In this document: positions 1 through 5,427 of the stretch, piece by piece
Numbering within the stretch: position 1 is the stretch's first letter
How the letters are laid out: each line of letters opens with the position of its first letter
Notes under the pieces: model-generated
What the model saw: only the letters and a program-made list of their open reading frames with translations
Database searches by the model: none
What the model was told of the DNA's origin: nothing
Assembly (NCBI GenBank): GCA_028701645.1
Contig: JAQVQI010000023.1
Location: forward strand, 1 to 8,910
Direction: 5' to 3'
DNA length: 8,910 bases
Source: Candidatus Shapirobacteria bacterium
GTDB taxonomy: Bacteria; Patescibacteriota; Microgenomatia; UBA12405
Made by a program: the position numbers and the translations under genes

Positions 1-144
1 TTAAACGAGTGGTATAAATCAAGAGAAATATTCTTTAAAAAACATCTAAATTTTTTTGCCGGTATAATACTAATATCAATATTTAAAATTGAAAAAAATA
101 TTTTAAAATTTCGCAGCTTAATACAACATGAGTCAATTAATTAA
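1..144 (+). CDS. C-terminal end of a probable glycosyltransferase (5' end outside window)
   Basis: The first reading frame is open from base 1 to a TAA at 142-144, giving the last 47 residues of a protein. The visible tail begins LNEWYKSREIFFKKH and continues through a hydrophobic, lysine-rich stretch. An 'SR.. FFKKH' segment followed by a hydrophobic helix is common at the C-terminus of family-2 (rhamnosyl-type) glycosyltransferases, which fits the glycosyltransferase immediately downstream. The end overlaps the next gene's start codon by 17 bases in a different frame, as expected for a translationally coupled operon. The catalytic domain is outside the window, so the family call is inference from the tail and the context. 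The open frame itself is seen directly. Confidence 0.55.
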   Translation, partial: LNEWYKSREIFFKKHLNFFAGIILISIFKIEKNILKFRSLIQHESIN

Positions 145-913
145 ACCCCAACTTTCCCTCCTCCTTCTCACCAAAAATGAAGCAAAAAATATTGAAAAAA
201 ACTTTGATTGGTTAAAGCAATGTAAGTCTATAAAAGAAATTATTATTGTCGACGACAACTCGACTGACAATACTCTCAGTCTATGTCAGAAACTCGCTTC
301 AAAAAACAGGCGTGTATATACTTTCATCAACGAACTAAACAACGACTTTTCTGCTCAACGCAACTTTGGTATTTCAAAATCTAATTACAATTGGATATTA
401 TGGCTAGATGCCGACGAAAAACCCAGTAAAAAATTAATCAGTTTTTTAAATCATTTCGATACTCATCAATATAAAAACTATGCCTTTAAAAGACAAGATA
501 TTTTTCTAAAACATAAACTCAAATACGGAGAAACTGCTTATTTGTCTTTTAATCGACTTTTTAACAAAAAATACGGAAAATTTATCGGTCAGGTTCATGA
601 AAATTGGGAAACAAAAAAAACTGTAAAAAATACTAAATATACAATAATCCATTACTCTCATCCAACCATTAAATCTTGTATCCAAAAGATAAATCTATAT
701 TCTGATATTCGCTCAAAAGAAATGTACCAACAAAACGAAACTACTAATATGTTCGAAATAATTTTTTATCCAATTGGAAAATTTTTACAAAATTATTTTT
801 TTAGACTTGGTTTTTTAGACGGCACTCCAGGAATTATCATGGCCTTATGTATGAGCTTTCATGTATTTTTAAATAAAGCGAAATTATGGCATTTATACAG
901 ACAACAATTTTAA
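128..913 (+). CDS. Family 2 glycosyltransferase (WaaE/KdtX-like)
   Basis: A 261-residue GT-A fold glycosyltransferase that would transfer a sugar from a nucleotide-sugar donor onto a growing surface glycan at the cytoplasmic face of the membrane. Seen directly: N-terminal strand and loop LLLLTKNEAKNI (about 11-22), nucleotide-binding motif VDDNSTDNT (41-49), SAQRNFG (75-81), a DxD-type metal/donor motif in LWLDADE (91-97), and a VHE motif (156-158) in the acceptor region. The C-terminal segment (about 210-255, FLDGTPGIIMA then FHVFLNKAKLW) resembles the membrane-associated tail of WaaE-type enzymes. The length is normal for this subgroup. The ATG at 128 has no SD; the gene overlaps its upstream neighbour by 17 bases and its downstream neighbour by 28. 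The sugar and acceptor cannot be deduced. Confidence 0.9.
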   Translation: MSQLIKPQLSLLLLTKNEAKNIEKNFDWLKQCKSIKEIIIVDDNSTDNTLSLCQKLASKNRRVYTFINELNNDFSAQRNFGISKSNYNWILWLDADEKPSKKLISFLNHFDTHQYKNYAFKRQDIFLKHKLKYGETAYLSFNRLFNKKYGKFIGQVHENWETKKTVKNTKYTIIHYSHPTIKSCIQKINLYSDIRSKEMYQQNETTNMFEIIFYPIGKFLQNYFFRLGFLDGTPGIIMALCMSFHVFLNKAKLWHLYRQQF

Positions 914-1959
914 TTTTTACTTTTTTTGCTTTTTTTATTGGCCAAATTTTTCGTATTAGTTTATTTAATGTAACTTTTCCATTAATAGATTTAGCTATTA
1001 TCACTTTGTCGTTGGTTAATTTTTTCCACCACCTCAAACAAAATAGTTTAGAAATAAAAAATAAATATTTTTTTTATTTTTTAATATTTAGCTTATTAAC
1101 ATTGTTATTTAGTCAACATACATTCCAAACTTTTTCCTTAACACCATTTTTTTATCTACTTAGATTAACATTTTTATTATCTTTATTTATCTTTCCAATA
1201 AATTTAAATAATAAATATAAAAACATTTTTATCATATTTGTAATTGCCAATGTTATTTTTGGAGTAATTCAATACTTATTTTGGCCTGATTTTACTTACT
1301 TTAACATTACTAATTGGGACCCTCACTTATATCGTTTAGTAAGTACTTATTTTGACCCTACTTTCACTGGATTAATTTATCTTTTTTTACTAATAAAATT
1401 ATTTTTAGACAAAAAAATACCTTACCGGTGGCCATTGATTGTATTATCTTATTTAGCAATGTCTTTGGCTTATAGTCGTTCAACTTTTTTGTCTTTTTTA
1501 GTTGCTTTTGGTTTTATTTCACTTTCTCAAAAAAAAATTAAAATACTTTTAATTAGTACTTTATTAGTTTTTATTACTTTAATTGTCTTACCTCGACAAC
1601 CAGGAGAGGGGACTAAACTAGAAAGAACCTCGTCTATCTACGCCAAAATTGAAAATTACCAAGAAGGTTTTAAATTATTTTTAACTTCACCACTTACTGG
1701 CGTCGGCTACAATAATTTACCAATTATCAGAAAAATTAATCCAAAATCGCATGCAATTTCTGGTTATGATGGTAGCTTGTTAACCATTTTAGTCACCACA
1801 GGTGTTATTGGTGTCGCCTTATTTGTTTTTGGATTTTATACTTTTTTTAACCAATCAAATTTGTTAAAAAAAACAATGTTAGTCAGCCTTTTAGTTCACT
1901 CTTTATTTGCTAATTCTCTTTTGTATCCCTGGATATTACTATCGCTTGTTTTGTTTTAG
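886..1959 (+). CDS. Wzy/O-antigen ligase-like polytopic membrane protein
   Basis: A 357-residue, strongly hydrophobic protein with roughly ten membrane segments. Features seen that suit the O-antigen ligase/polymerase (Wzy_C) family: the SRS motif at 197-199 at the start of a membrane helix, a large soluble loop (about 235-295) holding TSSIYAKIENYQEG and then SPLTGVGYNN (268-277), followed by 'TTGVIGVALF' (304-313), matching the family's usual G-x-G-Y-N and 'TGxxGxxLF' pattern. Such proteins polymerise or ligate lipid-linked glycans on the outer side of the membrane. It is somewhat shorter than typical members (about 400). Its start lies inside the glycosyltransferase gene (28-base overlap, no SD), implying translational coupling. 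Its TAG stop overlaps the stop of the convergent gene on the other strand. Polymerase versus ligase cannot be decided from sequence. Confidence 0.8.
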   Translation: MAFIQTTILIFTFFAFFIGQIFRISLFNVTFPLIDLAIITLSLVNFFHHLKQNSLEIKNKYFFYFLIFSLLTLLFSQHTFQTFSLTPFFYLLRLTFLLSLFIFPINLNNKYKNIFIIFVIANVIFGVIQYLFWPDFTYFNITNWDPHLYRLVSTYFDPTFTGLIYLFLLIKLFLDKKIPYRWPLIVLSYLAMSLAYSRSTFLSFLVAFGFISLSQKKIKILLISTLLVFITLIVLPRQPGEGTKLERTSSIYAKIENYQEGFKLFLTSPLTGVGYNNLPIIRKINPKSHAISGYDGSLLTILVTTGVIGVALFVFGFYTFFNQSNLLKKTMLVSLLVHSLFANSLLYPWILLSLVLF

Positions 1960-2675
1960 AGACTATACGTTATCGAAATCGATTTTTTTGTTTCGTTGCC
2001 AGCGTCATCTCGAGCAATTACAACTAAGTCGTTTTTGCCAATAGTTAGCTGCCATTTTTCTTTAAAATCACCATTGTCGTCAACTTTTACTATTTTATTA
2101 TTGATTAAAACACTAGACCCTTTATCAGTTTTCCCCACAATATCAAAATCTATAGAATCAACCGATAAACTTTCTTCACTTGGATTAGTCAGTGTCAAAG
2201 ATGGAGCCACTGTGTCATAAACCACGTTGATTATTTCAGACTCATCACTATTTCCAGATTTATCAGTACTGGCAATTGCACTAAAATAATTATCTCCATC
2301 ACTTAAATCTATTTTGTCAAAAAGGAAATCTCCATTTTCTGACACCTCAGTAGAACCGATAGATATTTCATTTTTATACAATTCAACTTTTACTTTTGCT
2401 TCAGCAAACCCTTTAATTTTTATAGTAGCGCTATTTGTTGCCTCAAAATCCCTAAGTATCCTTGGTGCTAATGGTGGCATTATTTTTTCTTCAACAATGC
2501 TATTTTTTTTGTTTTTACCTTCACCTAAAAAAATTGAAAATTTAACCAATAAAGGTAAACCGAACAGCAAAACTAACAATCCCAAAACTATTGTTAATAA
2601 ACCCAAAAAAATTGTTTTTTTAGTTATCTGATCATTAGTTTTTCTGTTTAACCTTGATCTTTTAAATTCAGCCAT
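1956..2675 (-). CDS. Membrane-anchored protein with two Ig-like domains
   Basis: A 239-residue protein: a basic cytoplasmic N-terminus (1-20), one long hydrophobic anchor (about 21-50), a short linker, then two beta-sandwich repeats, about 68-153 and 155-238. The repeats carry the alternating pattern of bacterial Ig-like (glucodextranase domain B-like) modules: ATIKIKGFAEAKVKVELY and NGDFLFDKIDLSDGDNYF in the first; FDIVGKTDKGSSVLINNK, NGDFKEKWQLTIGKNDLVVIARDDAGNE in parts of the second. The likely role is an outward-facing adhesive or structural module tethered to the membrane; no catalytic residues are evident. The ATG at 2675 has no SD. A TATACT -10-like box at 2686-2691 would place transcription start only a few bases upstream. 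It lies downstream of the tRNA cluster and ends convergently, overlapping the stop of the ligase-like gene. Confidence 0.75.
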   Translation of the reverse strand: MAEFKRSRLNRKTNDQITKKTIFLGLLTIVLGLLVLLFGLPLLVKFSIFLGEGKNKKNSIVEEKIMPPLAPRILRDFEATNSATIKIKGFAEAKVKVELYKNEISIGSTEVSENGDFLFDKIDLSDGDNYFSAIASTDKSGNSDESEIINVVYDTVAPSLTLTNPSEESLSVDSIDFDIVGKTDKGSSVLINNKIVKVDDNGDFKEKWQLTIGKNDLVVIARDDAGNETKKSISITYSL

Positions 2676-2685
2676 AATATATTAA

Positions 2686-2691
2686 AGTATA
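2686..2691 (-). promoter_or_regulatory. Possible -10 element of the Ig-domain gene
   Basis: TATACT (minus strand) matches 5 of 6 bases of the bacterial -10 consensus. It ends 10 bases before the A of the ATG at 2675, so a start point about 7 bases downstream would give a leader of only a few bases. No convincing -35 is seen. This is a weak call, supported mainly by the absence of an SD. Confidence 0.3.
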
Positions 2692-2722
2692 ACATTTTCA
2701 ATCTAACTATAAAAAAATTGAT

Positions 2723-2823
2723 TGAGCCGAAGGGGAGAGTCGAACTCCCGACCTCAGCTTTACCTGCCCGCAATCGCTGACGCGATAGCTTCTGCAGGCG
2801 GGCGAAAGCTATGCTCTACCAAC
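2723..2823 (-). pseudogene. Truncated second copy of tRNA-Thr interrupted in the anticodon
   Basis: Sixty-one bases are identical to positions 2836-2896 of the intact tRNA-Thr (including two flanking 3' bases): 2723-2763 equals 2836-2876 and 2804-2823 equals 2877-2896. The copy has the T arm, variable loop, both anticodon-stem strands and part of the D arm. It lacks the first 14 bases of the tRNA (5' acceptor strand and 5' D-stem strand), and a 40-bp insert splits the anticodon. The upstream minus-strand bases cannot pair with the 3' acceptor strand, so no cloverleaf can form. It is a non-functional duplicate, separated from the intact gene by 12 AT-rich bases. The perfect identity suggests a recent event (or strong gene conversion). 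Confidence 0.88.
2764..2803. repeat. 40-bp GC-rich palindromic insert (REP/MITE-like hairpin)
   Basis: The insert is 27/40 G+C in an otherwise AT-rich window. It contains two nested perfect inverted repeats: an outer GCCCGC/GCGGGC pair (2766-2771 with 2798-2803) and an inner ATCGC-TGAC-GCGAT hairpin (2773-2786). The insertion point is exact except for a one-base C ambiguity (2763 or 2803), and no target-site duplication longer than that is seen. The composition and fold resemble short dispersed palindromic elements. Whether it is repeated elsewhere in the genome cannot be seen here. Confidence 0.7.
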
Positions 2824-2837
2824 ATTAAGATAATATG

Positions 2838-2910
2838 AGCCGAAGGGGAGAGTCGAACTCCCGACCTCAGCTTTACGAAAGCTATGCTCTACCAACTGAG
2901 CTACTTCGGC
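2838..2910 (-). tRNA. tRNA-Thr (anticodon CGT)
   Basis: A complete 73-base cloverleaf on the minus strand. Acceptor GCCGAAG pairs with CTTCGGC, D arm GCTC-AGTTGGTA-GAGC, anticodon stem TAGCT/AGCTG with loop TTCGTAA (anticodon CGT, reading ACG), T arm GGGAG-TTCGACT-CTCCC, discriminator T. CCA is not encoded and must be added post-transcriptionally. It is only 5 bases downstream of tRNA-Gly, so the two are almost certainly co-transcribed. The truncated copy follows directly on the 3' side. Confidence 0.96.
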
Positions 2911-2915
2911 GTGTG

Positions 2916-2986
2916 AGCGGCTAGAGGGAATTGAACCCTCAACCTATCCTTGGGAAGGATACATTTTACCGTTAAACTATAGCCGC
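2916..2986 (-). tRNA. tRNA-Gly (anticodon CCC)
   Basis: A complete 71-base cloverleaf on the minus strand. Acceptor GCGGCTA pairs with TAGCCGC, a short D arm GTTT-AACGGTA-AAAT with weak pairs, anticodon stem TATCC/GGATA with loop TTCCCAA (anticodon CCC, reading GGG), T arm GAGGG-TTCAATT-CCCTC, and discriminator T as usual for bacterial glycine tRNAs. CCA is not encoded. It is the first tRNA of a two-tRNA unit with tRNA-Thr. Confidence 0.96.
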
Positions 2987-2995
2987 AACGTACAA

Positions 2996-3001
2996 ATTAT
3001 A
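2996..3001 (-). promoter_or_regulatory. -10 element of the tRNA-Gly/tRNA-Thr unit
   Basis: A perfect TATAAT on the minus strand ends 10 bases before the mature tRNA-Gly 5' end, placing transcription start a few bases upstream of the tRNA. The region 17 bases further upstream lacks a clear TTGACA, so the -35 is weak or absent. Confidence 0.55.
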
Positions 3002-3018
3002 CAACAATTTACCTTGCA

Positions 3019-3051
3019 GAAACGTTTTTTAATTTATCGAAATTACGTTTC
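3019..3051. repeat. Stem-loop between the LysM gene and the tRNA promoter
   Basis: GAAACGT (3019-3025) pairs with ACGTTTC (3045-3051), and inside it AATTT-ATCG-AAATT (3031-3044) forms a second perfect stem. An adjoining perfect 8-bp AT-rich hairpin, AAACTATA-AAAT-TATAGTTT (3052-3071), overlaps the LysM stop codon. Neither is followed by a clear U-tract on the minus strand, so termination is uncertain. Confidence 0.45.
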
Positions 3052-3069
3052 AAACTATAAAATTATAGT

Positions 3070-3651
3070 TTATTTCAAACTTGGAAGAGTTAGGATCATC
3101 CCAATTTCTAAATTATTTGGGTTATTTAATTTTGATTTATTTTCTTGCCAAATTTTTGTCCATTGATAACCATCTCCATAAGTTCTAACCGCAATTTTCC
3201 ACAAGCTATCATTTTTAAGAACTTTATAATCTCTTGTACTAATAGTTGTTTCTTTGTTTGTATCAACTACAATTTCTTTTTTCTCAATTTTTGGTAAAAC
3301 TATTTTTTGACCAGCTTCCAACAATGAAGCATTTTTCAAATTATTTATTTTTGCTATTTCTGTCCAAGCAAAACCATCGTTATATTTTTCAACCGCAATT
3401 TTCCATAAACTATCATTTTTTGCCACCACATACACGTCTTTTCCATCAATCACAGTTCCATCTTTAGTAATAAAATCTTCCTCGCTAATATTAATATCAC
3501 TTATACCAGGGACAGCCGTATTTCCTTTCCCTTTTTGAATGTAATTATAGATTAAACCAACAACTACAACAACAATAACTAATCCCAGAAACATACTTAC
3601 AAGCTCTTCAGTAGATTTGAAATATTTTTTAATAAGTCGAGAAAATTTCAT
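3070..3651 (-). CDS. Membrane-anchored protein with two LysM domains
   Basis: A 193-residue protein starting at MKFSRLIKK. It has a basic N-terminus, one membrane anchor (about 18-38), a short spacer, and two LysM modules (about 72-120 and 141-190), each with the signature NDSLWKIAV..Y.DG..WT.I and ending in a 'G..I.LP' strand (GQKIVLP, GMILTLP). LysM binds N-acetylglucosamine-containing glycans, so the likely role is an extracytoplasmic peptidoglycan-binding protein held at the membrane. The frame is open 23 codons further upstream, but that stretch (MQLGAKRCK...) overlaps the regulator gene and precedes an abrupt change to normal membrane-protein sequence, so I chose the ATG at 3651. There is no SD; a TATTAT at 3666-3671 could be a -10 giving a very short leader. 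Confidence 0.85.
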   Translation of the reverse strand: MKFSRLIKKYFKSTEELVSMFLGLVIVVVVVGLIYNYIQKGKGNTAVPGISDINISEEDFITKDGTVIDGKDVYVVAKNDSLWKIAVEKYNDGFAWTEIAKINNLKNASLLEAGQKIVLPKIEKKEIVVDTNKETTISTRDYKVLKNDSLWKIAVRTYGDGYQWTKIWQENKSKLNNPNNLEIGMILTLPSLK

Positions 3652-3694
3652 ATAAAATAAATCGCATAATAAATAATTATTAAAACAATTTACT

Positions 3695-4000
3695 TTACAC
3701 CTTTTGGCCCCTAATTGCAATTACATCCACAAGTGTATTATCTATCTTTCCAACAAATCTACGCATATTTTCCGCAAAGGCAAATAATAAATCTTTGTTT
3801 AACCTATATATTCTTTGTTTTCCCTTAATTTCGTTTTTTACTAAATTTGCTTTTTTCAAAATCGATAAATGGTTTGATAGGGTAGCCTGACCAATTTCAA
3901 AATTTGTCAAAAGTTCATTAACCGACAAGTTTTTATCTTTTAATAAAGTTAGAATTTTTCTTCTATTTTTATCAGCCAGGGCTTTAAATATTTTATCCAT
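3695..4000 (-). CDS. ArsR/SmtB-family winged-helix transcriptional regulator
   Basis: A 101-residue regulator beginning MDKIFKALADKNRRKILTLL. The winged-helix DNA-binding core is clear: ALADKNRRKILTLLKDK (first helices), LSVNELLTNFEIGQATLSNHLSILKKANLV (helix-turn-helix with recognition helix QATLSNHLSILKKANLV), and the wing KNEIKGKQRIYRLN. The length matches single-domain ArsR proteins. No conserved Cys or His metal-sensing cluster is seen (there are no cysteines), so it is more like the non-metal or autorepressor members (SdpR-like). The frame is open 13 codons upstream of the chosen ATG, but those codons lie inside the predicted promoter and operator. The ATG at 4000 has no SD and lies 7 bases from a TATAAT, suggesting a leaderless mRNA and autoregulation. 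The LysM gene lies downstream on the same strand (44 bases) and may share the transcript. Confidence 0.88.
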   Translation of the reverse strand: MDKIFKALADKNRRKILTLLKDKNLSVNELLTNFEIGQATLSNHLSILKKANLVKNEIKGKQRIYRLNKDLLFAFAENMRRFVGKIDNTLVDVIAIRGQKV

Positions 4001-4006
4001 ATTTAT

Positions 4007-4035
4007 ATTATATCGATATATATCAATATATACAA
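4007..4035 (-). promoter_or_regulatory. Promoter of the ArsR-type gene, probably leaderless
   Basis: On the minus strand TATAAT (4007-4012) is preceded at exactly 17 bases by TTGTAT (4030-4035), a weak -35. The A of the ATG at 4000 is 7 bases beyond the -10, i.e. at the expected transcription start, so the mRNA would begin at or within a base or two of its start codon. Confidence 0.6.
4009..4030. promoter_or_regulatory. Predicted operator of the ArsR-type regulator
   Basis: A 22-base dyad with 20 symmetric positions; its inner 20 bases read ATATCGATATATATCAATAT (4010-4029). It fills the spacer between the -35 and -10 of the regulator's own promoter, the classic place for an autorepressor. 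The AT-rich core lowers the significance of the symmetry, but the GATATATATC centre and its position support it. Confidence 0.55.
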
Positions 4036-4087
4036 CCACGATTATCTTCTTGATTATTAAGCTATTATTTAAGACAATATCTTACTT

Positions 4088-4699
4088 ATGAAAAACTATG
4101 ATCTAAAACAAGAACAAACTTTAGTTATTGTTAAACCAGATGGTGTTCAAAGAGATTTAGTTGGAGAAGTAATCAAGCGATATGAACAGTGTGGTCTTAA
4201 ATTAGTCGGACTCAAGATGGTAATTCCCACAAAAGATATGGCACTTAAGCATTATTCAATTGACCCCGAATGGGCAATTAAAAGCGGGACAAAAACCTTT
4301 GAATCATACAAAGCCAAAGGATTACCACTTCCAGGTAAAGATCCGGTCGAATTTGCCGAAGGAATTAGACGAAAATTACCTGATTTTATGAGTAGCGGAC
4401 CTGTAGTTTCTATGGTTTGGCAAGGGATGGGAGCCGTCTCTATCGTCCGTAAAATTACCGGTTCCACCGAACCATTAACTTCATTACCTGGCACTATTCG
4501 TGGTGATTACACAATTGATTCATACACTGCTGCTGACACTGACAGCCGAGCGGTTCGTAATATAATTCACTCTTCAGGGTCAGTTGACGAAGCCAATAAA
4601 GAAATTGCTATTTGGTTTGATAAAAAAGAAATTTTGTCATACAGACTAGTCTCCGAAGAAATTATCTACGACGTTAATTTAGACGGGATTTTGGAATAA
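4088..4699 (+). CDS. ndk: Nucleoside diphosphate kinase, long form
   Basis: Transfers the gamma phosphate of ATP to other nucleoside diphosphates through a phosphohistidine intermediate. Seen: VKPDGVQR (15-22), GLKLVGLKMV (36-45), FMSSGPVVSMVWQGMGAVSIVRKITGSTEP in parts (100-129), PGTIRGD (134-140) and the active-site segment RNIIHSSGS (157-165) with catalytic His161. At 203 residues it exceeds the usual ~140: there is an extra segment at about 60-95 (SGTKTFESYKAKG and LPLPGKDPVEFAEGIRRK), an insertion just before the active site (DSYTAADTDSRAV), and a C-terminal extension after about 178. The active site reads NxxHSSG rather than the typical NxxHGSD. Long NDKs of this layout occur in CPR bacteria and some archaea. 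There is no SD before the ATG, and the stop codon is merged with the U-tract of the opposite-strand terminator. Confidence 0.95.
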   Translation: MKNYDLKQEQTLVIVKPDGVQRDLVGEVIKRYEQCGLKLVGLKMVIPTKDMALKHYSIDPEWAIKSGTKTFESYKAKGLPLPGKDPVEFAEGIRRKLPDFMSSGPVVSMVWQGMGAVSIVRKITGSTEPLTSLPGTIRGDYTIDSYTAADTDSRAVRNIIHSSGSVDEANKEIAIWFDKKEILSYRLVSEEIIYDVNLDGILE

Positions 4700-4756
4700 A
4701 AAAAAGCGGTCAACATAATTAAAATGGTGAAACACCATAATAATTGCATCAACCGC
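4698..4756 (-). terminator. Intrinsic terminator of the small-membrane-protein operon
   Basis: A 24-bp imperfect stem (4706-4729 with 4733-4756): perfect ends GCGGT/ACCGC and perfect apex ATGGTG-AAA-CACCAT, with mismatches between. On the minus strand it is followed directly by eight T residues (A-run 4698-4705). It lies 7 bases past the stop of the minus-strand gene ending at 4763. The U-tract overlaps the last two bases of the ndk stop codon on the other strand. On the plus strand there is no T-run after the stem. Confidence 0.8.
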
Positions 4757-4762
4757 CCACAT

Positions 4763-5167
4763 TTAAGTAAAATACCTATCAACCTCAATCATACCCATAT
4801 TTTGACTAAGAAAATCTTTATAACATTGATATTTTTCGTACAAAGGTAGAAATTTTTTTCTAAGTCTTTTATGAATACAGGAAGAATAAGTTTCTTCATC
4901 TAAATAAAGGTCTATTAGATTGATACCAATAATTTTTTTATATATTTGGAATATTTGAATCAATTTAGATTGAGTGACAAGAATTTGAAGAGGATTGTTA
5001 CTTTTTTTGTATGTATCAAGATGGAAAGACATTGCTTCTTTAAGAAAATTAATCCATGATAGTAGATATAACACTCGAGCCGCTAATATTATTAGCAATA
5101 AACTCAAAACACTCACTATCACTTTAAGCAACAAGACTTGATTTACAGTATTAGTCAATTCTGACAT
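4763..5167 (-). CDS. Small membrane protein of unknown function (134 aa)
   Basis: I do not recognise a family. The N-terminus (MSELTNTVNQ) is followed by one long hydrophobic segment (about 11-37, LLLKVIVSVLSLLLIILAARVLYLL), then a mainly helical, basic cytoplasmic-type region with YKK, KRLRKK and aromatic residues (YQCYKDFL). Two cysteines occur at 97 and 115. Translation is well supported: on the minus strand AAAGAGGT (5175-5182) lies 8 bases from the ATG and overlaps the stop codon of the upstream gene, 5 bases away, so the two are translationally coupled. The strong terminator right after it marks the operon end. Probably a bitopic membrane protein acting with its upstream partner; function unknown. 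Confidence 0.7.
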   Translation of the reverse strand: MSELTNTVNQVLLLKVIVSVLSLLLIILAARVLYLLSWINFLKEAMSFHLDTYKKSNNPLQILVTQSKLIQIFQIYKKIIGINLIDLYLDEETYSSCIHKRLRKKFLPLYEKYQCYKDFLSQNMGMIEVDRYFT

Positions 5168-5172
5168 TTTTA

Positions 5173-5370
5173 TTACCTCTTTCCGTTAATTTTTAGTTTT
5201 GGAATGCATTTTCTGTATTCATACCGTAATTTTTCTGAGAATTCTCTCTTTACAGCCTGTGTCGGATCCAGTTTGTATTTTCTACTTATTATTTCCTCTC
5301 TTCTTTCCACAAAGATAATTATCCCTATACACAAAAACAAGGTAACGATAATGGCAATAAAACCTCCCAT
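5173..5370 (-). CDS. Small membrane protein of unknown function (65 aa)
   Basis: I do not recognise a family. MGGFIAIIVTLFLCIGIIIFV (about 1-21) is a membrane helix right at the N-terminus, followed by a highly charged tail (ERREEIISRKYKLDP, then KREFSEKLRYEYRKC and a basic end KLKINGKR). This gives a bitopic protein with a basic soluble tail of about 44 residues. It has the best SD in the window, AGGAGG, 8 bases before the ATG. It is the first gene after a strong TTGACA/TATTAT promoter and a ~120-base leader, and is coupled to the downstream 134-residue membrane protein. The strong, repeat-decorated expression signals argue that it is real despite its size. Confidence 0.72.
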   Translation of the reverse strand: MGGFIAIIVTLFLCIGIIIFVERREEIISRKYKLDPTQAVKREFSEKLRYEYRKCIPKLKINGKR

Positions 5371-5378
5371 TCTTGACT

Positions 5379-5384
5379 CCTCCT
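5379..5384 (-). promoter_or_regulatory. Strong Shine-Dalgarno AGGAGG for the 65-aa gene
   Basis: A perfect AGGAGG on the minus strand, 8 bases from the ATG at 5370. It is notable because genes outside 4763-6557 in this window show no SD. Confidence 0.85.
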
Positions 5385-5427
5385 TTATTTTTTATTTAAA
5401 TGTGCAAAAGTATATAATAAAGGTTTA

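Noticed and set aside
837..1037. Minus-strand 66-codon open frame over the glycosyltransferase/ligase-like overlap
   Set aside because: It is a shadow of two well-supported plus-strand genes and has no initiation signals.
1996..2631. Plus-strand open frames across the Ig-domain gene
   Set aside because: Antisense shadows rich in Ser/Thr/Ile caused by the codon use of the real minus-strand gene.
2723..2823. A functional intron-containing or split tRNA-Thr
   Set aside because: The insert is at 34/35 or 35/36 rather than 37/38, is too short for a self-splicing intron, and the 5' acceptor strand is missing.
3652..3720. Upstream extension of the LysM protein to an ATG at 3720
   Set aside because: It overlaps the regulator's coding end, is compositionally unlike the rest, and the ATG at 3651 begins a normal basic N-terminus before the membrane anchor.
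4001..4039. Upstream ATG giving a 114-residue ArsR-type protein
   Set aside because: The extra 13 codons are made of the AT-rich promoter/operator dyad; family members start near MDKIFKALAD.
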